DNA of 64,000 nt from Nitrososphaerota archaeon (GTDB lineage: Archaea; Thermoproteota; Nitrososphaeria; Nitrososphaerales; JACPRH01), in NCBI GenBank assembly GCA_023379805.1, contig JAMCPI010000015.1, positions 1 through 64,000 of the forward strand. Reading direction: 5' to 3'. Both the position numbers and the translations under genes were made by a program. Below, piece after piece: positions 51,426 through 61,593 of the stretch. Every line of letters begins with the position of its first letter. The stretch's first letter is position 1. Under the pieces are notes generated by a model. It searched no databases, was not told the DNA's origin, and worked only from the letters and a program-made list of their open reading frames with translations.

Positions 51426-52490
51426 ATGCCTAAGAAGATTAGAGCGGCTCTTATGGGTATAGGAAACAGCGCCAGCATATTCGTCCAAGGCTTAGCGTAT
51501 TATCGGAAAAAAGGTGAAGCACCGGGCCTTTGGCACCCAAACCTCGGAGGACAAAGTATTGAAAGCATCGAGATTGTAGAAGCCTTTGATGTTAATCCCA
51601 CGAAAGTTGGACACGATCTAGGAGAAGCAATCTTCGCTAAACCGAACACAGTCGGAAAATACGTTAACGTAGGAAAGACAGGTGTGACTGTGAGAAAGGG
51701 AACGCTGCTTGACCCGCTGCCAAAAGATGTTGCGGAGATGATTTCTGCAAAGGAAGGTAAGGGTGAAGACGTTGCCAAGGTGTTGAAAGCCAGCCGAGTA
51801 GATGTTGTTTTGAATCTAATTCCTTCAGGCCTAGACAAGACGTCAAAAGCCTATGCCGATGCCGCGCTACAAGCAGGATGCTCCTTCATCAACTGCACAC
51901 CATCACCAATTGCACGGGACCCTGCCACCGCGGCGGCCTTCGCTAAGAAGGGGTTGCTGGTGGTCGGAGATGACCTGATGAGCCAGTTCGGAGGAACGGC
52001 TTTCCACAGAGGTATCTTGGAGTTTATGGAAAGCAGAGGAATCAGGTCGGTGAAGAGCTATCAGCTCGATGTCGGAGGCGGAGCGGAGACGCTTAACACA
52101 GTTGATGAGCGCAATAAGATGGTGAAAAGAGAAATCAAGACCTCGGCAATCGCTTCAGAGGTGCCTTACAACATGGAGATTGTGACCGGAACCACAGAGT
52201 ATGTGGACTACATGGAGAACAATCGAACAAGCTACTACTGGATACTCGGAGAAGGTTTCCTAGGCGCCCCCATCAAGATGGACATCTACCTGAGGACAAG
52301 TGATGGCCCAAACGCCGCAAACATTCTCTTCGATGTAGTTAGGGCGGTACAGACAAGCCGAGAGAAGAAGCAGTACGGCGCACCTAATGAAATCTGCGGA
52401 TACGGCTTCAAGAAACCACCTGAAAAACTAAGGCTAGACAAAGCATACGAAAAATTCTCTAAAACATTCCTGAAAGCCAAACCAGCGTAG
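51426..52490 (+). CDS. ino1: Myo-inositol-1-phosphate synthase
   Basis: A 354-residue NAD-dependent enzyme that converts glucose-6-phosphate to inositol phosphate, a precursor of archaeal phosphatidylinositol-type lipids and solutes. The NAD-binding start is RAALMGIGNSASIFVQG, and GDDLMSQFGGTAFHRGILEF and KSYQLDVGGGAETLN are conserved catalytic regions with the key lysines. GGAGG five bases upstream supports ATG 51426. The archaeal enzyme is shorter than the eukaryotic Ino1, as here. Confidence 0.92.
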   Translation: MPKKIRAALMGIGNSASIFVQGLAYYRKKGEAPGLWHPNLGGQSIESIEIVEAFDVNPTKVGHDLGEAIFAKPNTVGKYVNVGKTGVTVRKGTLLDPLPKDVAEMISAKEGKGEDVAKVLKASRVDVVLNLIPSGLDKTSKAYADAALQAGCSFINCTPSPIARDPATAAAFAKKGLLVVGDDLMSQFGGTAFHRGILEFMESRGIRSVKSYQLDVGGGAETLNTVDERNKMVKREIKTSAIASEVPYNMEIVTGTTEYVDYMENNRTSYYWILGEGFLGAPIKMDIYLRTSDGPNAANILFDVVRAVQTSREKKQYGAPNEICGYGFKKPPEKLRLDKAYEKFSKTFLKAKPA

Positions 52491-52716
52491 CAGTACCCAC
52501 ACACAATCTCCGACAATCCCCAATAAGCTTGGACAATCAACCAAGTATCTTCAAAGTAATGTGCAAACTAGGTGAATCCACATTCATTAATCCAAGATGA
52601 AACATATCCTGATTAGGGAGCAGCGAAACCAGAAACAAGTTATTTGCTTATGTTTGCACAATAATCGTTTTACGTAAATTGTAGACATGCAGGGTAAATA
52701 GAATGAGACCCCAGAT

Positions 52717-52944
52717 ATGTTACGTGAGAACATGCAAAGAAGCGAGCTAAGTGGCATGAAAACTGGACTAGAACACTTGAAGAACCATATTGACTATCCT
52801 GCGACCAAAAGTGACATCATAACAGCATGCAACAACCTCTCTGATGTCCCCAAGGCAGATAAGGACTGGTTCGAGAAAAATCTGCCTGACCGCACCTACA
52901 AGAACGCCGAAGAGGTTCTAACAGCAGTCATTAAAAGCATCTAG
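52717..52944 (+). CDS. Small DUF2795-like protein
   Basis: A 75-residue helical protein. The pattern HLKNHIDYPATKSDIITAC followed by WFEKNLPDRTYKNAEEVLTAV matches the DUF2795 family of small unknown proteins, common near stress or regulatory genes. A pyrimidine-rich T-run region (52988-53010) after the stop probably ends transcription. The start is ATG at 52717; later Met codons are possible. Confidence 0.65.
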   Translation: MLRENMQRSELSGMKTGLEHLKNHIDYPATKSDIITACNNLSDVPKADKDWFEKNLPDRTYKNAEEVLTAVIKSI

Positions 52945-53487
52945 AGTAAAAAAAGCTCGTTTGGAGAGATTCAAAGCTCCCACCATCCCCTCTTTCTTTT
53001 TCTTTCCAATAAAGGGAAGAAGAAAATCCGTTCTCGGTAAGTAATCAGCAACCTAAAGAATCACTATTTACTCACATACCTGAGGGTCTATATAGCGATG
53101 AAATGTGCGTAGAAAAGCAGCTTTTTTTCTGCCTGATCTGCATTTGTAGAAGTACTCTAGTGTGCAGGAGTTGCTGGATTGCAGCAATAGGGCTTGCAAG
53201 ACTATCTGCAGATACTTTTGCTTCGAAAATATGTCAGAATTGTAAATCCCGCCAGCTTGTGAGTCGTTTACTGTATGGGATTATGTAAGTTGACGTAAGG
53301 CTGGACAGGTGGGATATCTTCGCGGGTTTGTTGCCGCGGTCGGCGATAATGACGATTGGTCTATTGAGGCGTATTTTGGCTACAGGTTGTTAGGGCTTCG
53401 TTAAGGCTGTGGGTGTCGGATTAATGCCTCAATCTTTAAAGCGGTTAGTATTGTCGGAATATTTGGCGCTTAGCTGGGTGATGTGTA
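52945..53487. other. 543-bp region without a supported gene
   Basis: It holds a T-rich terminator just after the DUF2795-like gene, a 61-codon cysteine-rich frame at 53103-53288 with no supporting features, and, at 53309-53404, a short frame beginning GTG whose product (GYLRGFVAAVGDNDD) looks protein-like and may be a remnant. The GGGTGAT sequence before 53488 is the ribosome-binding site of the thioredoxin-like gene. Confidence 0.3.
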
Positions 53488-54069
53488 ATGGCTGAACTGA
53501 AGCATGTCTTTGTGTTGGGGATGGTTGCAGTGCTGGCTGCTGTATTGGTTTACTTTGTTCTTGCTCCTTACGCTGAGCAACCAGTCTCTGCTTGTAACTT
53601 TAGTGAGCCTCCTGCTGATCTGAATCTACCTAAGGTTTCTCCGGAGCTTCAGAACGGTATGCAAGCCCCACTCTTCAACGCTACCGATATTGATGGCGGA
53701 AAGGTGGTGTTGAGCAGTTTTAGGGGGCAGGTTGTTGTAGTTAACTTCATGGGTACATGGTGTCAAGCCTGTGTTTGGGAGGCCGGTCGACTAGTTGGCG
53801 TTTACAACACATATAGCAACCGCGGTCTCAAAATGCTGTCCATTAGTGTTGAGCCGGACAATTCGACTGCAAAAGTTAGGGAGTTCAGGTCTAAGTATTG
53901 CACCGGATGGCAGTTTATTCTTGATAACAAGGGGCTTGTAACGCTTTACAAGGCAGAGAACCTGCCAACAACTTACGTCATCGACCGGTCAGGATACATA
54001 GTATACGGGCATGTCGGGATAATCGACACCCAAGAGTTGTCAAGCGAGATTAATCGGCTGCTAAACTAA
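53488..54069 (+). CDS. TlpA/ResA-like membrane-anchored thioredoxin
   Basis: A 193-residue thiol-disulfide protein facing outside the membrane. The N-terminal helix (about 5-27) anchors it; the thioredoxin core has the active-site WCQAC in NFMGTWCQACVWEAG and the cis-Pro loop LPTTYVIDRSG. Such proteins reduce apocytochrome CxxCH cysteines before heme attachment, a likely role given the multiheme genes in this window, though no other cytochrome-maturation genes are seen here. GGGTGAT upstream supports ATG 53488. Confidence 0.87.
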   Translation: MAELKHVFVLGMVAVLAAVLVYFVLAPYAEQPVSACNFSEPPADLNLPKVSPELQNGMQAPLFNATDIDGGKVVLSSFRGQVVVVNFMGTWCQACVWEAGRLVGVYNTYSNRGLKMLSISVEPDNSTAKVREFRSKYCTGWQFILDNKGLVTLYKAENLPTTYVIDRSGYIVYGHVGIIDTQELSSEINRLLN

Positions 54070-54167
54070 CTATCAACCAGTTAGGCGAGTGACTTTTCCC
54101 GTAAGAGGCTCTGCTAGTTCAGGTTACGCGTTTCTTATCTGTCGGTTTTTGGTAGATTGGTTTTCTA

Positions 54168-54401
54168 TTAGACTTTGGTTTCGCTCATTACCTTCTCGGC
54201 GGCTCGTGTTATCACGTAGGTTTTGATTAGTGATGTGCCTGTTGAGAGCATCAGGAAGCCGATGACTGTTGAGAGAAGCGATGCTACTACAGCGTAGTTC
54301 GGTGGGCTGATGAGGGTTATTGCTGCTAGGAAGAAGTAGAGCGCAATCGCTATTAGAATCATTCCGATAAAGAGTACAATGCTTGAGTAGCGGCTTGTCA
54401 T
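54168..54401 (-). CDS. Small membrane protein of the MoxR/DUF58 operon
   Basis: A 77-residue protein with two membrane helices and a charged C-terminus (ITRAAEKVMSETKV). It starts nine bases after the stop of the 340-residue membrane protein, with GGAGGTTAG inside that gap, so it is the last gene of the operon. No family recognised. Confidence 0.55.
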   Translation of the reverse strand: MTSRYSSIVLFIGMILIAIALYFFLAAITLISPPNYAVVASLLSTVIGFLMLSTGTSLIKTYVITRAAEKVMSETKV

Positions 54402-54410
54402 TCTAACTGA

Positions 54411-55433
54411 CTAACCTCCCCAAAGAAGGCTAATGAAATAACGTATTAGGTTTTCTACTTGAAGCATCTTTGAATCAATATAGTGAGTTGCGGCTGAAAA
54501 TATTTTGAGAAGCGCCTCCTCATCTAATCCCTTGGGCACAATGCTTGATGCTAAGCCGCTTCTCTCCGCCATCATGCTGGGTGTCGGTCCGAAGAGCATC
54601 AACAGTAACGACGCTAAAACCGCGCATGCGATTATCCAGCGTTGAGACGGTGACTTCAACTGAATTGGGCTTCCAATCTTTCGTCTTAAGAACCGTTTCT
54701 CAAGCCCCTGCTTCTCGTAGTTGTACTCCTCGATCAGCATCTGACGCGCTCCTGCGCTGTCGAGCGAGTAGTAGAGTATAGCCGGTTCCAGAAACTCCCT
54801 GATTATCCAGAGCAGAACGCCTGCGGCGGCTGTTGCGAGTAACACGAAGCCGATTCTCGTCTGCAGGTAGAGCCTTACGAGATCAGCAAGCGGGTAAGGC
54901 AAGACTGTAGACTCTGATTGAGCTAAGCCGGCTACTAGCGAGGTGGCTGCTACTAGCGCAACCGCTGCGGCTACTGGGAGCACCCAGCTAAGCGATACGC
55001 TCAGAATCTTTAGGTGAAACGGTCCAGTGCTTGAGATTATGGGTTTGCGTCCAGCTACTGTTTGAGCGGTTCTTCCGTAGTTGAAGCTAATCATCAGCAG
55101 AAAAATCGATATTAACAAGATAAGCGGCTCGGTGGTCAGGGTGTGCGGTAACAGGGTAATTATGAAGTAGGATGCACCCAGGGTGAGCATATTCAATGTA
55201 GGTCGGAACATCGCGATCGAAACGAGCGCTATGATTAGGGCTGCGGCACCGATGAGTCTGATGATTAGGTCGTACGGTATGAGGTTGAATGGTGGCGGAA
55301 TGCCTGCTACGCTTAATGGGGCTGTGCTGTATATTGCTATTGAATAAGTGGCTTGAACCATTAAGGCTGGGAGAGTCAGAAACAGGTAAGTGGCTCCCTC
55401 TCTTGTTAGGAACATTGCGGCTCTGCTATCCAA
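54411..55433 (-). CDS. Polytopic membrane protein of the MoxR/DUF58 operon
   Basis: A 340-residue membrane protein with about seven hydrophobic segments in the first 210 residues, a soluble basic stretch (EEYNYEKQGLEKRFLRRK) and further helices near 255-275. The stop of the DUF58 gene lies three bases before its start. Proteins in this position of MoxR operons are often transglutaminase-like or DUF4129-like membrane components, but here no such domain is seen. Function unknown. Confidence 0.65.
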   Translation of the reverse strand: MDSRAAMFLTREGATYLFLTLPALMVQATYSIAIYSTAPLSVAGIPPPFNLIPYDLIIRLIGAAALIIALVSIAMFRPTLNMLTLGASYFIITLLPHTLTTEPLILLISIFLLMISFNYGRTAQTVAGRKPIISSTGPFHLKILSVSLSWVLPVAAAVALVAATSLVAGLAQSESTVLPYPLADLVRLYLQTRIGFVLLATAAAGVLLWIIREFLEPAILYYSLDSAGARQMLIEEYNYEKQGLEKRFLRRKIGSPIQLKSPSQRWIIACAVLASLLLMLFGPTPSMMAERSGLASSIVPKGLDEEALLKIFSAATHYIDSKMLQVENLIRYFISLLWGG

Positions 55434-55435
55434 CT

Positions 55436-56764
55436 TTACGACCCTCCCCGGCGCCTAAGCTCCTCTACCTGTGTCAAAAGTCCCGGAATGAGATCTTCAG
55501 GGCCGACGTGGAATATTGGGATACCCATCTTCTCGATGGCTCGAATACTCTCTCCTCGCTCCTTCCAAGAGTGCGACGCATGAATGCGGTATGCGATCCG
55601 ATCAACTCCGGTTAGGTCTCCGATTTCGAATAGAGGACTATAAGGTGAAATTACTACCACTTCATGCCTCATCGCTTTTAAGGTTCGGAACTGGTCGATT
55701 ATGCTGCTCATTTCCCCCTCGAGATCAGAAACTATGAAGAATAACCCTCTTCCACGTATGCCGCCCTTAACTACCGCTTCACGGATAGCTTTGGGAAACC
55801 CTGCTTTTGATTCGCTTTGAGGCTCTACTGAGCTTAAAGCAGCCATCAGCCGGTGAAGCTGCAGTCTTCCTCTTGAAAGAGGTTTAATTTGTGTGTCAAC
55901 GCCGTTGTAAACAGTTAGCCCGATGAAGTCGCCTCTCTTGCTGAGATAGTTGAGAAGCGTGGCTACTGCTCGCGCCGAATAGTCGAGTTTTGTCTGCCCT
56001 CTCAACCCGAATATCATACTCTTAGACGCGTCGATTATCGTCATTACATGGAGATGCGTTTCAGCTAATGTTTCTCTCACCATCAGCTTGTTTGCTCTGG
56101 CGGAGGCGTTCCACTCAATTTTACGATACTCGTCAGATGGATTGTATTCACGAAGATCGGCAAACTCGAAGCCTTCTCCTTTCCGTCTTGACGTCAAAGC
56201 TCCCGCGTAGGATGAAAGCGCGGTGGCTGTGATGTGCGTCAGCACCTGCTGCGTCTTGGGTCGAACATGTATCTCTGTCTTCAACGGCATGTTCACCTCA
56301 TAGTAGAAGAGAGCTGCGAGATCTCTAATCATTACATGTAGATTGTCGAAGTGGTGTTTTCCGATTGAGGTTGGTTTTACTCTGTAGCGTAGAGATGTTT
56401 CACCGTGGCCTGGAACGGTCAACATAGCTGAATTGGAGCCCAAGGTTAACCGGAATGTCGATGGGTAGTAGTCAATGACCTCGACGCTTGAGAGCTGCAT
56501 AAAGGATGGGTTCCGAACCCTGAGGTCAACATCTACGTCATCGTCCTCCGAAACTCTTGCATCTACGATGCGGTTGAACTTGAGTCCACCTACAACCTTG
56601 GTGTTTATCTCAAGAGTTAGCTTCGTCACGTAGACATACAGGAAGAGGCCTAACCCCGTGAAGGTTAAGAGCGGTGCTCCTTCGCTTTTGACGTAGAGTG
56701 ATAGAGCCACGAATATGGCTGCGATGATGATGAGGCCCCTTCCACGCTGCGTGAGCTTGAACAT
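55436..56764 (-). CDS. DUF58 / von Willebrand A domain protein
   Basis: A 442-residue protein with two N-terminal membrane helices, an Ig-like region, the DUF58 signature DLREYNPSDEYRKIEW, and a vWA domain with the metal-binding DASKS (MIDAS). It is the standard partner of MoxR ATPases, acting in metal insertion or assembly of extracytoplasmic proteins. The gene starts 11 bases after the MoxR stop. Confidence 0.88.
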   Translation of the reverse strand: MFKLTQRGRGLIIIAAIFVALSLYVKSEGAPLLTFTGLGLFLYVYVTKLTLEINTKVVGGLKFNRIVDARVSEDDDVDVDLRVRNPSFMQLSSVEVIDYYPSTFRLTLGSNSAMLTVPGHGETSLRYRVKPTSIGKHHFDNLHVMIRDLAALFYYEVNMPLKTEIHVRPKTQQVLTHITATALSSYAGALTSRRKGEGFEFADLREYNPSDEYRKIEWNASARANKLMVRETLAETHLHVMTIIDASKSMIFGLRGQTKLDYSARAVATLLNYLSKRGDFIGLTVYNGVDTQIKPLSRGRLQLHRLMAALSSVEPQSESKAGFPKAIREAVVKGGIRGRGLFFIVSDLEGEMSSIIDQFRTLKAMRHEVVVISPYSPLFEIGDLTGVDRIAYRIHASHSWKERGESIRAIEKMGIPIFHVGPEDLIPGLLTQVEELRRRGGS

Positions 56765-56775
56765 CTGATAGGAAC

Positions 56776-57732
56776 CTACGGGGACTTTATCCGTGTCAAT
56801 ATCTCTTTGATTACGTCCAGTGAAGATATCCCGTCTAACTCCGCCTCAGGCTTCAGAATTATTCGGTGGTTCAGCACCTGCGGCGCAACTCGTTTCACAT
56901 CGTCAGGAATAACGTATCCTCTTCCATCCATCAGGGCGAGGGCGCTTGCAGACATGAAGAGAGATATGGCTGCTCGTGGACTTCCCCCTATTCTGACATT
57001 CTGGTGTTTTCTCGTCTCCTCGATTATATCGATGATGTAGTTCTTCACAGTGTCGTCAATGTGTGTTTCAAGCAGGTGGTCAAAGACCCAAGTTATGGCG
57101 TCACCCTTGGTGACAGGCTTGATGCTCCAGTCTCTGATTTGCTGTAGGTTGGAGATTATCTTCAGGGTCTCATCATGGCTTGGGTAATCCACTTTTACCT
57201 TCATCAGAAACCGGTCGAGCTGAGCCTCAGGCAGGGGATAGGTGCCTTCGAACTCTATAGGGTTCTGTGTTGCAATTACCATGAATGGGCTTGGCAGCGG
57301 CAAAGTGTTGCCTCCTATCGTTACCTGCTTCTCCTGCATCGCCTCTAGAAGCGCGGACTGGGTCTTAGGGCTGGCTCTGTTAATCTCGTCAGCCAAGACT
57401 ATGTTGGCAAAGATAGGGCCCTTTCTCAGCTTGAAGTCTGATGCTTGCTGATCGTAAACATAGGTTCCGATGATATCAGCTGGGAGGAGGTCTGGTGTAA
57501 ACTGGATGCGGCTGAACTCTAGGTTAATTGAGTTCGCTATGGCCTTGGCGATCGTGGTCTTTGCAACACCAGGTACTCCTTCGAGGATGACGTGTCCTCC
57601 CGCGAGGAGGCTTGCGAATATCATTCGAATGACCTCCTCGTCACCCACGACCACCTTCTGGACTTCACTGAGGGTCTCAGCGAAGATTTCTCTAGTCTTA
57701 ATCGCGTTATCTTTTCCTGAGCCTGTACTCAA
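56776..57732 (-). CDS. moxR: MoxR-family AAA ATPase
   Basis: A 318-residue AAA ATPase. Walker A is GVPGVAKTT, Walker B is [21 protein letters not shown], and the sensor and arginine residues follow in [22 protein letters not shown]. MoxR chaperones cooperate with vWA proteins to mature metalloproteins, including PQQ-methanol dehydrogenase in bacteria, and a PQQ protein exists in this window. The TTG start overlaps the upstream DUF4350 gene end by about 25 bases. Confidence 0.93.
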   Translation of the reverse strand: MSTGSGKDNAIKTREIFAETLSEVQKVVVGDEEVIRMIFASLLAGGHVILEGVPGVAKTTIAKAIANSINLEFSRIQFTPDLLPADIIGTYVYDQQASDFKLRKGPIFANIVLADEINRASPKTQSALLEAMQEKQVTIGGNTLPLPSPFMVIATQNPIEFEGTYPLPEAQLDRFLMKVKVDYPSHDETLKIISNLQQIRDWSIKPVTKGDAITWVFDHLLETHIDDTVKNYIIDIIEETRKHQNVRIGGSPRAAISLFMSASALALMDGRGYVIPDDVKRVAPQVLNHRIILKPEAELDGISSLDVIKEILTRIKSP

Positions 57733-59155
57733 TCCCTCTCACTTCTTCTCCTTCGGACTCAACGAGGTATGTTCCCATAGCTTTTAGAACTTTATCTGTG
57801 TCTGCAGTGATTTGGCTGAACTTACGTTTCCAGCTTAAAACAGGTGGCAAAAAGAATCTCCTGCGTCCCTCCGCCTTGTCCCGTATCTTGCTGAGATCTC
57901 TAGCTATCTTCACTAGTCGCTGCTGGTTATCCCATCCGATCCGGTCGCTGATATTCCCGTCTGTGTTGTCGAAGCCGATCTGTTCAAGAAGGACTCCAAA
58001 TTCCCGGTTCACCAAGTCATCAAGTACATAGTAAAGCTTCGCTAACGTATCTAGGTAGAATCTTCCGTTCGTCTTCATATCCGCTATAGCTGTTCTGGAT
58101 GAGTTCTCAATCAGCCTGCTCGACTCAATAACCGGTACCTTCGGCGTATCGTTGCCGATAGGTTGTCGTCCCATCCACCGCTTCAACCCAAAGTATGTTC
58201 CTACTAGCGTTGAAACGCCGATTGTCAGAAGCAGCGGAACTGATGCGGATGTCAGAAACGAATCATAGGACTGGTTGAAGGTCTCCAGATACGATGTTAA
58301 GAAGACCGCTACGAGCATTCCTATGGGCGGTATACTGAACGGAAGCGCTGCACCGATTTTTTCATAGTGTGAGTTATCGATAAGAATGGTTGTTTTACGG
58401 TTTCCCTGAGTCAGGCTTTCAATCACGTTTGCCGCCAATTTTTGTTCATCATTGGCTTCAGTTGAGTTGAGAACGGCGTTGATGAAGATACCTGAATCGG
58501 AGAAGATGATGCTCTTCGTCACACCGTTTCGGTTGACGGATTCAGCTACAACTCTGGCGCCGACTCTGCTGTTATCCGCATCGTAACTGTGCACTCCAGT
58601 GTAGCCTATGGGTTTCGCGCTGTAGATTGCATCCGTATTTCCAGATGATATTATCGGGGATGCGACATTGATATGTATCTTATGTGTGCCGTTAAGCTGG
58701 ACTGCGGCATACATCACTCTATTGTCTTGAAACGGTGAGTCGGGGTCGGAGATGGGTTTTCCCGTAATTGCGATACCAAACATCTTGGAGAGAAATACGT
58801 TGTTAGTTTGGTTGCCTTCAGCAATCAGCAGAGAAAGATCGTTTGACTGCATCTTCGACTCTATAAGCGTCTGTTCACGATCGGTAAGCGCCGAGTCGGA
58901 ACCCATGAGCACGTAGAGCGCCTTACCCTTGACCTTCGTCAGGTCGTTAATAGTTGAATTGGCATAAATTACGTGGTAACCCATCTTCCTCGCCTCTGTC
59001 ACGAAGAAAGAAGTTCCACCCCAGCCTGTGTTTAACGGTCTAACCGCCGATCCTGAGCCGAACTGATCCTGAGCTGCAAGCTGAATCGGAGGCGCGTAGA
59101 TCGCTGCTACTATCGCCACAATTATCAAAAGCTCTGAGAACTGTCTGAACTTCAT
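57707..59155 (-). CDS. DUF4350-like exported membrane protein
   Basis: A 482-residue protein. A signal segment is followed by an extracytoplasmic domain that begins with the DUF4350 pattern ([20 protein letters not shown], then [18 protein letters not shown]), a central helix at about 250-310 and a cytoplasmic helical part. In MoxR operons such proteins likely form part of a membrane assembly or polysaccharide-linked system of unknown function. It overlaps the next upstream gene by four bases and the MoxR gene downstream. Confidence 0.75.
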   Translation of the reverse strand: MKFRQFSELLIIVAIVAAIYAPPIQLAAQDQFGSGSAVRPLNTGWGGTSFFVTEARKMGYHVIYANSTINDLTKVKGKALYVLMGSDSALTDREQTLIESKMQSNDLSLLIAEGNQTNNVFLSKMFGIAITGKPISDPDSPFQDNRVMYAAVQLNGTHKIHINVASPIISSGNTDAIYSAKPIGYTGVHSYDADNSRVGARVVAESVNRNGVTKSIIFSDSGIFINAVLNSTEANDEQKLAANVIESLTQGNRKTTILIDNSHYEKIGAALPFSIPPIGMLVAVFLTSYLETFNQSYDSFLTSASVPLLLTIGVSTLVGTYFGLKRWMGRQPIGNDTPKVPVIESSRLIENSSRTAIADMKTNGRFYLDTLAKLYYVLDDLVNREFGVLLEQIGFDNTDGNISDRIGWDNQQRLVKIARDLSKIRDKAEGRRRFFLPPVLSWKRKFSQITADTDKVLKAMGTYLVESEGEEVRGIEYRLRKR

Positions 59156-60405
59156 TTCTCAGCCTTCTCCACCGAGTCAACCAGATGGGCGCATTGATTC
59201 GCCTCTTCAGATGAGATTTGATCGTCAGTAAACCTCGCTTCTTCGTAGACGTTCGAGACACTCTTCACAGCTGCGCCTTCACTTCGACCGGCGCATCTTG
59301 CAGCAAACTCCCTGTGCGTCTCATAATCAGGCTTCACTGCTCCACGAGCACCCATAACCCTAACCAGCCTCCTAAACTGGTAGAATACTCGCTGCCTTGG
59401 ATCAGCCGGCTCCGCCTCCTGCGCCGCCGTTTCTGACGATACGATCCGATGAGCCACTGTGGAAGCCATCTTCGGCAGAGCCACCTGAAGCCTGTTCTGA
59501 AAAATGAATAACAACAGGAGGAAAATAGGTAGCGCAATGACGAAGAGTAAAAGGAGCGGGTTGGCTAAGTTGACGGAGGGAAGCGAGCTGAACGCAACTG
59601 GGGCTCCTGCCACCGGCGAAGCTAGGTCTCCAACCCTAGGAAAAGGGTTTGTCTGCTCTGAGGGCCTAGGTGCCTCCTGCGGTTGCTTTATGTTTCCCAC
59701 CGGTCCAATGCCTTCACCAAGGCTCTCAAACGCCTTTGTAACCAGATCTGGATCCATTTTGAGAAGCGCTCCCAGCAGATCCGCGTCGATCTGACCGTAG
59801 ACTGTTCGCGCGTCTTTGTTCATTCCGAAGTTGACTAGGTTGGACATGCTCATTATCTGGTTCTTCAAAGCTGGGTTATCGCTGAACATTTGGGCGAGCT
59901 GCTGAAGATTCTGGGCGCGGGCCGCCGCATTATCGCTGAGATCACTTGCTGGTTGCATAGATTTGGAGAGCGCTTGAAGGTCAACGTTCACATTGCCGCC
60001 CCCGTTCTTCTGCATGCCTTGCAGCGCTGAGCTGCTGAGAAGCTGGTAAAGACCGTAGGGTGCCACCTGCGGATTCTGGTCAATGTATTTGAGAATCTGT
60101 TGACGTGTAGCCTCGGCACCTACTGCATCTCCTTTGATTATCTGGGCCTGCAGTTGATCAAGCATCTGTTTCAGTTTTGCGTCAGTTACCTCCTTGCTGA
60201 AAGAGTTGAGGATCCCGCTGTAATCTCTGGTGCTTAGCACGGTGGAGTTGGTGTTGTTTGTGCCGCCCTGAGAATTCAGTGCTGGTTCGTTCAGGTTCAA
60301 GTCGTCGGCACCGAAAGCTAAACCTATGTTGCAGATTAGTGTGAGAATTAGAAGGGACGTTCCAAGCGTCCAACGGATAGTTATGCTGCTTGACCGCCGT
60401 TGCAA
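59152..60405 (-). CDS. Exported DUF4129-like protein, first gene of the operon
   Basis: A 417-residue protein. Signal peptide at about 1-33, a long polar helical region with Gln- and Asn-rich stretches, a membrane helix at about 285-305 (FVIALPIFLLLLFIF), and a C-terminal cytoplasmic part with YQFRRLVRVMGARG and YETHREFAARC, which is the DUF4129 pattern. The gene starts the MoxR cluster and overlaps the DUF4350 gene by four bases. Confidence 0.72.
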   Translation of the reverse strand: MQRRSSSITIRWTLGTSLLILTLICNIGLAFGADDLNLNEPALNSQGGTNNTNSTVLSTRDYSGILNSFSKEVTDAKLKQMLDQLQAQIIKGDAVGAEATRQQILKYIDQNPQVAPYGLYQLLSSSALQGMQKNGGGNVNVDLQALSKSMQPASDLSDNAAARAQNLQQLAQMFSDNPALKNQIMSMSNLVNFGMNKDARTVYGQIDADLLGALLKMDPDLVTKAFESLGEGIGPVGNIKQPQEAPRPSEQTNPFPRVGDLASPVAGAPVAFSSLPSVNLANPLLLLFVIALPIFLLLLFIFQNRLQVALPKMASTVAHRIVSSETAAQEAEPADPRQRVFYQFRRLVRVMGARGAVKPDYETHREFAARCAGRSEGAAVKSVSNVYEEARFTDDQISSEEANQCAHLVDSVEKAEK

Positions 60406-60520
60406 CAGACCTATTGTCTATATCTTGGGGAGATAAAGATAACTATGTTTTGTAAATCCGCTCAATAACATTTAGGTTCGACGAGCCTGTGTTTAATCGT
60501 GCAGACTCACGTCTGCCTTG

Positions 60521-60570
60521 TGAAAATAAAAAAAGAAAATAAAAAGGGAAGGGGCGCCCTTATCGGCGCC
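60521..60570 (-). terminator. Hairpin plus T-run after the Thr-rich surface protein
   Basis: On the minus strand GGCGCC, GATAAG, GGCGCC form a hairpin overlapping the last codons, followed by CCCTTTTTATTTTC and further T-rich sequence. It ends the monocistronic surface-protein gene. Confidence 0.5.
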
Positions 60571-61327
60571 TTCTCGTCGCTAAGAGGGCTGCCGCGATTA
60601 TTGCTATAACCGCAATACCGACTGCCGCGTAGGTGACTTCAGCCGGAAGGCCTGTTGACACCGTCGAGGTCATGGTTGTGGTTTGTGCTGGACCTGTTGT
60701 GGTCTTTGTGGCTGTGGTTGTGGTCAATACTGTAGTTGTTGCCATCGCAGTTGATGTAACTGTGCTGACTTGTGTGCTTACTGATGTGCTTGTTGTAACT
60801 ACAGATGTGGTTGAAGTTACGGTTGTTGATGACACTGAGGTCGTTGTTGAAGTGCTGGTTGAGGTCACTGTTGTGTTTCTGGTGGTTGTCTTAGTTATTG
60901 TACTGTTGACAGTCACTGTTACCGTTTTGGTTGTGTTGCCCGTAGTGGTGGTTGTAGTGGGTGGTCCAGACTGAGCGAATTTTACTGTCGCTTGTGCTGT
61001 TGCACCTGTGAGCACGTCTGTCACCGCGACTGTGTATGTTCCGAAGGGTGTTGCTGTTGAGTTTGTTGCTGGCCAAGCCAGTACTGTGACGTTGTATGCT
61101 CCTGCTGCGTTGGTGTTGCCCTGCTCAATACCGTAGATGTCGCTGTTGGGCTTTATGACCTTGATTGTAACTGAAGAGCTAGCGGAAGCTGTGCCTGTTA
61201 CGACGAGTTTGTCATTAGGAACGTATGTAGTCTTGTTCGGCACCACGGTGAGAGTAGCTGCTAGTGCAAGTGGGCTGAACAATACCATTCCTATAATGAA
61301 TAAAACGAGGGTATCTGCGAACCTCAT
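60560..61327 (-). CDS. Thr-rich surface protein with shared C-terminal anchor
   Basis: A 255-residue exported protein. Signal peptide at about 1-23, then an MG2/Ig-like beta domain (YVPNDKLVVTGTASASSS, DVLTGATAQATVKF), a Thr/Ser/Val-rich stalk of about 100 residues, and the C-terminal segment GLPAEVTYA plus membrane helix plus RRRR. This last part is nearly the same as in the PQQ dehydrogenase. The stalk is probably glycosylated and spans the cell envelope. Function unknown. A large opposite-strand frame overlaps the repeat stalk and is spurious. Confidence 0.82.
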   Translation of the reverse strand: MRFADTLVLFIIGMVLFSPLALAATLTVVPNKTTYVPNDKLVVTGTASASSSVTIKVIKPNSDIYGIEQGNTNAAGAYNVTVLAWPATNSTATPFGTYTVAVTDVLTGATAQATVKFAQSGPPTTTTTTGNTTKTVTVTVNSTITKTTTRNTTVTSTSTSTTTSVSSTTVTSTTSVVTTSTSVSTQVSTVTSTAMATTTVLTTTTATKTTTGPAQTTTMTSTVSTGLPAEVTYAAVGIAVIAIIAAALLATRRRR

Positions 61328-61593
61328 TCGAATTACCTTTCTATTATCTCTACCCTGTTCTTACTGCTATTAGAAGATTTTGTCAAGTTATATTCCCTAT
61401 CAGGTCAGTAAGATTGGTTATACCGGAAAAAACGCCATTTTCAGTCCCGAAAACCACCGATCAACCCCTATACTTAGCCTAAAACGGCTCAAAATTCCAT
61501 GCCGAACCCTGAAATCATAGTCAAACCTCGCTGTAACTGCGCCCGCCGCACTCCTAATAGTTTAAAAAAGCACCTTGTTAAAGGGGGTGCGAC

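Noticed and set aside
53103-53288. Cysteine-rich 61-codon frame that could suggest a zinc-finger protein
   Set aside because: Cys spacing is irregular, no ribosome-binding site, and the nearby TATA-like box would start transcription inside the frame.
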